A program made the translations under genes and the position numbers. From assembly GCA_036924085.1 (NCBI GenBank), contig JAVGWX010000005.1:73690547-73754546 (forward strand): a DNA stretch of 64,000 nt, in the 5' to 3' direction. Below, piece after piece: positions 57,690 through 64,000 of this stretch. Within the stretch, counting starts at the first letter, position 1; every line of letters begins with the position of its first letter. Source of the DNA: Ariolimax columbianus (taxonomy: Eukaryota > Mollusca > Gastropoda > Stylommatophora > Arionidae). Below the pieces are notes generated by a model. It worked only from the letters and a program-made list of their open reading frames with translations, searched no databases and was not told where the DNA came from.

Positions 57690-59240
57690 ATAGTGACGAG
57701 AAAGGTCAGAGACAGACCATCAGTTGAATGCAGGCAACAAAAATGATTAATTGATAGATAAACTGTGTCGGGATGGGACAAGTCTGAGACTGACCAACTA
57801 TTGTATGAGACAAATATATGTGATTATTTAATAGATAAACTGTGTCGGGATGGGGAAAGTCTGAGACTGACCAAATATTGTATGAGAGATACATAGGTGA
57901 TTATTTGATGAATAAACGGTGTCGTGATTAAACAAGTCTGAGACAGGCTGATGGAGATAGTTGTTATGTGAGGCTTAGACTGTATGGCGACGAGAGAAAC
58001 ATGGGATAGGAGGCAAGTTTGTGAATGAGATTAGATGCTATTTGAAGGATACTCTGTTTTGCCGAATGAGAAGCCAGACACATACCGCCAGGCTTGTGAA
58101 AGAAATATATGTTATGTGAAGATTATTCTGTATTGTGGCAAATAATGCCTATTACTAGTTGAACAAAAGAGAGCAGGTCGTAATCTTCAGACTTCGCACA
58201 GGCCACAACAGACTGAGGTACCATCTATTCAATAAACTGAAGAAAGGTGATACTGATGGATGAACCTGTGGTACAGGGAAAATTACCGCTGAACATCTGC
58301 TGCAAAATTGCCCGACATACGAGGACCAGACAAAGCACATGTGGCCATAACCAGTGCCAACTCTAGACAGGCGCTACGGCAGTGTCGACACCTTCAGGAT
58401 GACAGCTGCTTTCTTCGAACAAATTCAAGTTGACGTCTGACAGCGTACGAAGAAGAAGAAGAGGAGGTATTGTGGCAAGTGAAATATGATGAGACAGACT
58501 GCACGTTTGTGAATGAAGTAGATGGAATATGAAGGATATGCTTTGTTGTGGTAAGAGAAGTCAGAGACATACTGTCCGGTTCATTATTGAGATATATGGA
58601 ATTTAAGTGGTAAGCATTTTGAATATTCTGACGATCTTTTCTACATGCAGGTAAACGTGTGAAGCGTGAACGTTCACCGAGTTTATCATGGAAATAGACA
58701 TGGTTACCGGCGAGATAATTTGAATGGTAACAAGAGAAGCTTGAGACTGACCGTCACGTTTGTGAATAGAATACATGTTATTTGAGAGAAAATATGCATG
58801 ATGGTGGCAAGAGAAACATGAAGCAGTCCACCAAGTTTATGGGGGAAATATATGTGGTTATTGGAGAGATAATCTGTATAGTGATGAGAGAAGTCTGAGA
58901 CTGACCACCTCATTTGTGAAGACATAAATGTGATTTGCAGGGAACATATGTATAGTGATTAGAGAAGTCTGAGAAACAGACGTAATTTGGTGTGAACATT
59001 TGTATAGTGTTGGGCTAAGTCTGAGACTACCCCTTTAGTTTGTGAAGACATAAACGTGATTTGGAGTGAACATTTGTATAGAGATGAGAAAAGTCGGAGA
59101 CTGACCCATTAGTTTGTGAAGACACAAATGTGATTTGGAGGGAACATTTGTATAGTGACAAGAGACGCGTGGAACAGTCCACAAAGTTTAGGATAGAAAT
59201 AGTTCTGGTTGTTTGAGAGATAATCCGTATGATGAATAGA
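57690..59240 (+). repeat. ~77-bp minisatellite, diverged
   Basis: Units share gaagtctgagactgacca, a variable middle and gtgattatttgatagata-type text with ctgtgtcgggatgg. The cleanest units are at 57700-57900 (period about 77). Later units are diverged or shortened (58900-59150). It is interrupted by LINE-A copy 6. Confidence 0.85.
58142..58467 (+). mobile_element. LINE-A copy 6: 326-bp 3' tail with 11-bp TSD
   Basis: Covers only the C-terminal tail: NKREQVV, FRLRTGHNRLRYHLFNKLK, then a stop and CGTGKITAEHLLQNC, ending cgtacgaagaagaagaagag. The perfect 11-mer tattgtggcaa flanks it at 58131-58141 and 58468-58478, so both boundaries are firm. It was inserted into a unit of the 77-bp minisatellite. 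Confidence 0.9.
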
Positions 59241-60639
59241 GAAACCTATAAAAATTATCCAGAATATGATACGAGGTTACAGATGTAATTATTTGAGAAC
59301 GAACGATAATAAAAGAGAATGATCGTAGAAAATGGACAGTCTATCGATTGAGTTGTGTTTGATTAGCATGTTTGGCTGTCATGACGTTGTCAATGACAAC
59401 AACATCGAAGGCAAGTCAACGAATACCCAGCCAGGAAATAAGACTTCAATCTTCACATAACAGGAAGTACAAATCGATTAAGCGACTGATCAAGTTATTG
59501 ATTTTGTGAAAAAAAACTCTTCAGTTTCTGTGATTGAAGATGATAAAACTTTGAGTACTGGAAGAGACGGATATTCTAGACCAGCACTACTACATGTATC
59601 TCACAATGTCATGTTGTTAGCGATGAATTTGATAAGACACGATTATATATGTTTGAGTTACCTAGTTTGAGTCGATCTTCTTCAGATCCTTAGGAAAACG
59701 ATGAACTTCAAATTTGTAATATTCTTGCATCATACAATCTGGTTATTTAATCATGTAAGGATCGTCAAGGCAGGATTTCAAACCTTTGACAGCATGGTTA
59801 TTTTATCGATGCCATTTATCTGCGAGTTTTGGAACCTCCGCAAAGCAAATGTAGAGGAGCTTCATGAATGGAAAAAAAACCCATTGACAGGCTGAATGAG
59901 GCTAGGGCTCTCAACCATGCTTGGCATATGTAACTTTTTCACCACGTCAGAATGTCATTATCTTCTTTCCAAGACAGGCTCAAAATGTGCATTGTAAATA
60001 ATCTACAATCTGTAAGTGCACTATTTACATTTTATTTTCTATATTAATGCATATACATTAACTTGGTTATTTGCAGTGTTTTATCAATTCAATAGCAAAA
60101 GAAAATGTTGATGGGTTGTTAATACTTGAATTCAAGTAGGTTAACCAAAAAATATCCATAACTAACGAGTTAACACAATAAACTAAAGAATGTTTCCCCA
60201 CCTCCTCACCCCCGTTAAAATCTGAAAATCATTCCTCATTCAACCCCCGAATACCTTTCCAGGATAAAGAAACATTCTTAACTGATTGAGAACCCCTGAT
60301 CTAAGGTACCGAATCCCAAACATAGAAGTCAGGCCCCCAATCTTCTTCAATGACGTCGGAGATACTGCGATATTAATACAATTCAGATGGGTCGGCCATT
60401 TAGTATATTTAGGTGGCACAACAAATCAGCTGGAGAGAATTCTACCCTAAAAGTGTTGGTTTTCAATTGTTTTTAACTAAATCTAAACATTAAAAAAATT
60501 GACTTACTGAGGATATCAAAATACAAACCACGGATTAAATGTAAGATTTGGATAAAAGGACAAGTTCTTAAATATCACCGGTCAATACTAAATGCACTGG
60601 TTGTAGAAGACTGGCACATAGAAGCGAACAGAAATCAGA
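59241..60639. other. No gene recognised
   Basis: Unique-looking AT-rich sequence. QFRWVGHLVYLGG at about 60382-60420 (plus) faintly recalls the RWxGHxxR motif of a LINE C-terminus. The 64-codon frame at 59701-59895 has no motif I recognise. Confidence 0.4.
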
Positions 60640-60810
60640 ATCATCGACAGTCTAACTGTCGTCATTTGGCCTTATTTGTACGTTTGGCCCGTCTTCCCAA
60701 GGTTGCCTCCGCCCACCAGTTCTTAAAGCAGGTCATGGACATCAAGGATGTGAATCGTCCGTTTTCGTCTTGGTCTCGTCCCCGCGACCGTACACCTAGT
60801 TAGGTAGAAT
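60640..60810 (+). pseudogene. LINE ORF2 C-terminal fragment
   Basis: Plus strand reads LFVRLARLPKVASAHQFLKQ then SSWSRPRDRTPS, resembling the (H)VARLP-x-x-x-PAHQ...W-x-RPRGRPR tail of CR1/RTE-like LINEs. About 50 codons, no start, ended by a stop at about 60803. Confidence 0.5.
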
Positions 60811-61449
60811 TGGAAGACATAATTCTCACTGGAACTCACCCACCCATCGTGATTATAGACGGTTTGCGCGACACATCCTTGTTGTATAAGCAGGATACCT
60901 ACCTACTGCCTACCTGCGCAAGTGCTCATTATAGGGACAGGACATGTATATAGGTATGACATTTTGGAGTCTACCTGTTGGATGACGAAACTGCTATAGA
61001 TGAATCAGCAAAACGCAGATTGCAGAACTTTGAAATTGAACGAATGTTGTGGTAGGGCGAGACACTTTTTAGGACGGAGCAGGAGTGTATAGTTCACTTT
61101 ACTTTTAGCTCGGTATACACGGTGAGCCCCTGCTAGGTCCAGACTACGTGGAGGGAGTATGGATGAAGCTGCAAGGTCGTTCGTCTAATGGATGCCTGAC
61201 CTACTGAATGCTTCAGAAGTCTCTCTGTCCAGGTAGATGAAAATCTTGGTAGCAGTGACGTGATTGTCGTTAGCAATGATTCCGCCACAGAAGGCCCACT
61301 GCCAAGACTTTGAACCTTGGTCTTCACCAAGCATGTTTGCTAATTGTGTTTTGCATCTGATTCCAATCGGTTACGACACAGAAGATTCAGTACATCGACA
61401 AACTCCAGTTCATCAAGTTGTTTTGCCAAGTTCCACTGAGTTTTATATA

Positions 61450-61925
61450 GCGGATCGGTCTAGCTGTGTCTGTTGTGCACGTCCTCTGATGTGTGTGGAG
61501 TAATGGCAAGTTCTCCCTTGGGATAAAAATCCGGATCTACCAGTCCTGCTTTGTTGGAGTCCTGCTTTACGGCTCTGAAACCTTGACATTGCTGAAACAG
61601 GACACGTCGAGACTGGAAGCCTTTCACGTGCGCAACCAGCCACGTATCCTGGGCATCCGATCGCATGACTACATACGCAATGTGGCGGTCTCCACTAAAA
61701 CAGACCTCATCCCAATCTCAGAAACACTTGACCGCCGCCGAGTTTCTTTGTTCGGCCATGTTGTATGGCTAAACCAAGAAACCCCGGCCCACAAGATACT
61801 ACACAAGTCGTTCCTTAGCACCAAAAGTCTTCCCCTGACCGGATGGAGGCGCAGACGAAGTCGTATCCGTACGGTATGGCTCCGGCAGATATCAACCTCC
61901 ATCTCCACCCTGGACGACGCCTGAA
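61450..61925 (+). pseudogene. LINE ORF2 post-RT region and C-terminus
   Basis: Frame 61493-61924 (143 codons) reads KIRIYQSCFVGVLLYGSETL, TLLKQDTSRLEAFHVRNQ, RILGIRSHDYIRNVAV, RRRVSLFGHVVWL, PAHKILH and a tryptophan/arginine tail ending WLRQISTSIS. This is the conserved C-terminal region of a CR1/RTE-type LINE ORF2. It is 5'-truncated near 61450. Its last codons run into the 57-bp array. Confidence 0.78.
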
Positions 61926-62300
61926 ACCACGCCGTAGCAGTGGGTCATGGATGTGGCCGACCTGGACGAGGTCTGAAACCACGCCGTAGTAGTGGGTCAT
62001 GGATGTGACCGACCTCCTCTGGACGACGCCTGAAACCACGCCGTAGCAGTGAGTCATGTATGTGACCGACCTCCTCTGGACGACGCCTGACATAAACGCC
62101 GTAACAGTGGGTCATGGATGTGACCGACCTCCTCTGGACGACGCCTGAAACCACGCCGTAACAGTGGGTCATGGATGTGACCGACCTCCTCTGGACGACG
62201 CCTGAAACCACGCCGTAACAGTGGGTCATGCATGTGGTCGACCTCCGCCCTGGACGAGGCCTGAAACCACACCGTAGCAGTGAGTCATGGATGTGGTCGA
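61895..62300 (+). repeat. 57-bp minisatellite, ~7 copies
   Basis: Units of cctggacgacgcctgaaacc, acgccgtagcagtgggtcat and ggatgtgaccgacctc, period about 57 bp, with shortened first and variant last units. It starts within the end of the LINE frame. Confidence 0.93.
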
Positions 62301-63454
62301 CCGACGCAACGGGCCTCAGACGCCTAAGCGAACAATTTATTTTACCGAATTATATATTTGCTAGTAGATGTTGTTTTATTCATAATTCAGTCTTACGTCA
62401 GCAGTATGAGGAATGGTCATCAGAGACATTTGTGCTAAACATCAGTTCTTCTCTCGCAATGCTCAGGGAGCTTACCTTCATGAAAGAAGATACATTCCGT
62501 ATTGTCTTTTTTGGGAGTTAGTGAACTTCAGGTGCACTTTGAAATTCTTCAGCAATTTCCAGTCTAACTCTAAGCTGCCAAATGTTTTGTGTATAATCTA
62601 CGAAGTTAACTTGAAAGGTTGCAGTGATCATATTCTTTCCACCGGGTTGCACATTTCATTTGTGTTTACCCCCCCCCCCCCCCCTCCCCCAATAAAAAAC
62701 AAAATGCATAAATAATAATAATTTCAAATGGTATATACACATAACCAATAGGGTTCTTTGTGTGTGACAGAAACAATGCAATTTAAGAGTAACGTCAGGC
62801 TCATGTGAAAAACGCTGAATAGCTCCCAATCATAGTTCATCGTAGAGCTCATAGAAACAGTCTAAGCCACATTGATTTGGGGATTGACACTTTAATCGGC
62901 AAAGTGGTGAGCTGACTGATTAGCCTGGCATTGCACTACAGCTTGGATACACTGATTATCTTCTCAAGTGCGTCTCTTGATGCAAGAAGAGCCGTTGTTA
63001 GAAACATATCGCCAAAGAAACATTGCCAATATTTAAATGGTAACTAAGTACGTGTTGCTTCCAATAATAGCGAAAGAGAGAGGGAGATTGAGTGAGCGAG
63101 AGAGAGAGTGAGAGAGTAAGAGAGAGAGAGACGAGAAAATGAGCACTGCCACACTGAGATCATGTTGTACAACCACCCTACGGTAGAAGGTCTCTGGGTG
63201 GCAGAAACGAGAATATGACCACTTCCACACTGAAGATCATGTTGTCCAACCATTCTTGGGTAAAAGATCTGCAGACACGAAACTGTACGACCAACTTAGG
63301 AAGACAAAACTGCCAACCATTCAACACTAGACTCAAAATTGTGCGGGTCTAAACGTAACTTTACACAACGGTCGTGGTTATCACCGGTGTAAATATAGAC
63401 TATGTGATTGATTATAATAGTAAAATCATGATAGGGTTGCTGGCCAAACGCACA
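62301..63454. other. No gene; poly-C and GA tracts
   Basis: A C-run at 62670-62690 and (GA)n at 63072-63133. The block 62881-62944 resembles 12112-12172 and may be an old SINE. The 97- and 100-codon frames at 62228-62715 have no recognisable motif. Confidence 0.45.
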
Positions 63455-63900
63455 ACATTCTTTCAGTTCAGTTCATCCCGTAACCCATCAGGTCGTTGGG
63501 GCACACATGAAGACATGAAAATCCCACGCCAGCTCTTTCTGTCCGTCGCCGCCTGACGCATCTCACCGTGACGAAGGCCCGACCACCCAGCGATGTTGTC
63601 CACCCATCTCTTTCCTGGACGTCCTCGCCCTCTCTGTCCCGGTACGGATCCAAAGAGTATCGAGTTGGGAATTCCGTTGGACCTCGCGACGTGCCCGCAC
63701 CAGGCCATCTTTCGTCTTTTGATAGCCGCGAACAGATCTTCAAAAAGACCAATAGCGTCCTCAACTCTCTGACGTATATCCACGCTCGCGACACGATCCG
63801 CACATGTAACACCTAGGAGTTCTCCATAGCACCGCATTTCCATTGCACGCATTGTGCCCTGGACATTCTTTATGTCACCTTTTACGACAAAGCGCATAAA
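63455..63900 (-). pseudogene. LINE ORF2 C-terminus and 3' end, antisense
   Basis: The minus frame 63897-63463 (144 codons) reads MRAMEMRCYGELLGVTCADR, RVEDAIGLFEDLFAAIKRRK, MAWCGHVARSNG, QRGRGRPGKRWVDNIAGWSG and ends CVPQRPDGLRDELN, the typical end of this LINE type. The tail is gatgaactgaactgaa (reverse complement of 63463-63478), a TGAAC simple tail like that at 30138. It is 5'-truncated near 63900. Confidence 0.82.
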
Positions 63901-64000
63901 CGAACAGTGTTACTATTCTCATCAAACCAAGTACCACTTGCCCTACCCTAGATAGGATAACAGAATAAGCAAGCGCATTGTTCAGTGTCCGAGAAATCGA

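Overview
This 64 kb window is repeat-dense animal DNA with no convincing host protein-coding gene. The only host-type gene recognised is the 5' two thirds of an 18S rRNA gene. Its sequence looks molluscan, possibly gastropod; that is recollection of 18S signatures, not a search. Long minisatellites, GATA/TA/CT microsatellites, tRNA-headed SINEs and many broken non-LTR retrotransposons fit a mollusc or similar marine invertebrate.

Layout. 0-11 kb: mostly antisense LINE relics (endonuclease/RT/C-terminal pieces), plus one sense fragment of a family here called LINE-A (4.5-5.3 kb), and minisatellites. 11-27 kb: a LINE tail carrying an in-frame 36-bp minisatellite, an internally deleted mariner, a second LINE-A fragment, several SINEs, two copies of non-coding repeats (B and C) and very long tandem arrays (18-19, 21-23 and 23.4-25.3 kb). 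27-34 kb: a palindromic mariner derivative, two antisense LINE relics and further B and C copies. 34.7-35.9 kb: a complete LINE-A deletion derivative with target-site duplication. 37.6-45.8 kb: two ~553-bp direct repeats enclosing 7.1 kb of 5'ETS + truncated 18S + full-length LINE-A. 46-49 kb: a pyrimidine-rich tract and a SINE. 49-58.5 kb: a second long LINE-A copy, a CR1-like tail, an antisense I-like LINE with long RT and RNase H frames, repeat B with a 33-bp array, and a LINE-A tail inserted in a minisatellite. 59-64 kb: mostly unique sequence with three more LINE C-terminal fragments.

LINE-A (at least six copies) encodes an APE-type endonuclease, reverse transcriptase, RNase H and a CCHC-like C-terminus and ends in (GAA)n. 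This order suggests the I superfamily. Its 5' end is fixed near 40514 because the deletion derivative at 34706-35878 starts at the matching base and is bounded by an 11-bp target-site duplication. The most unusual structure is the pre-rRNA/LINE-A composite at 38148-45290, flanked by ~553-bp direct repeats although sibling copies have 8-11 bp duplications. It may be a chimeric retrotransposition event with an exceptionally long target-site duplication; recombination or assembly error remain alternatives. Every long coding frame seen in these elements is broken.
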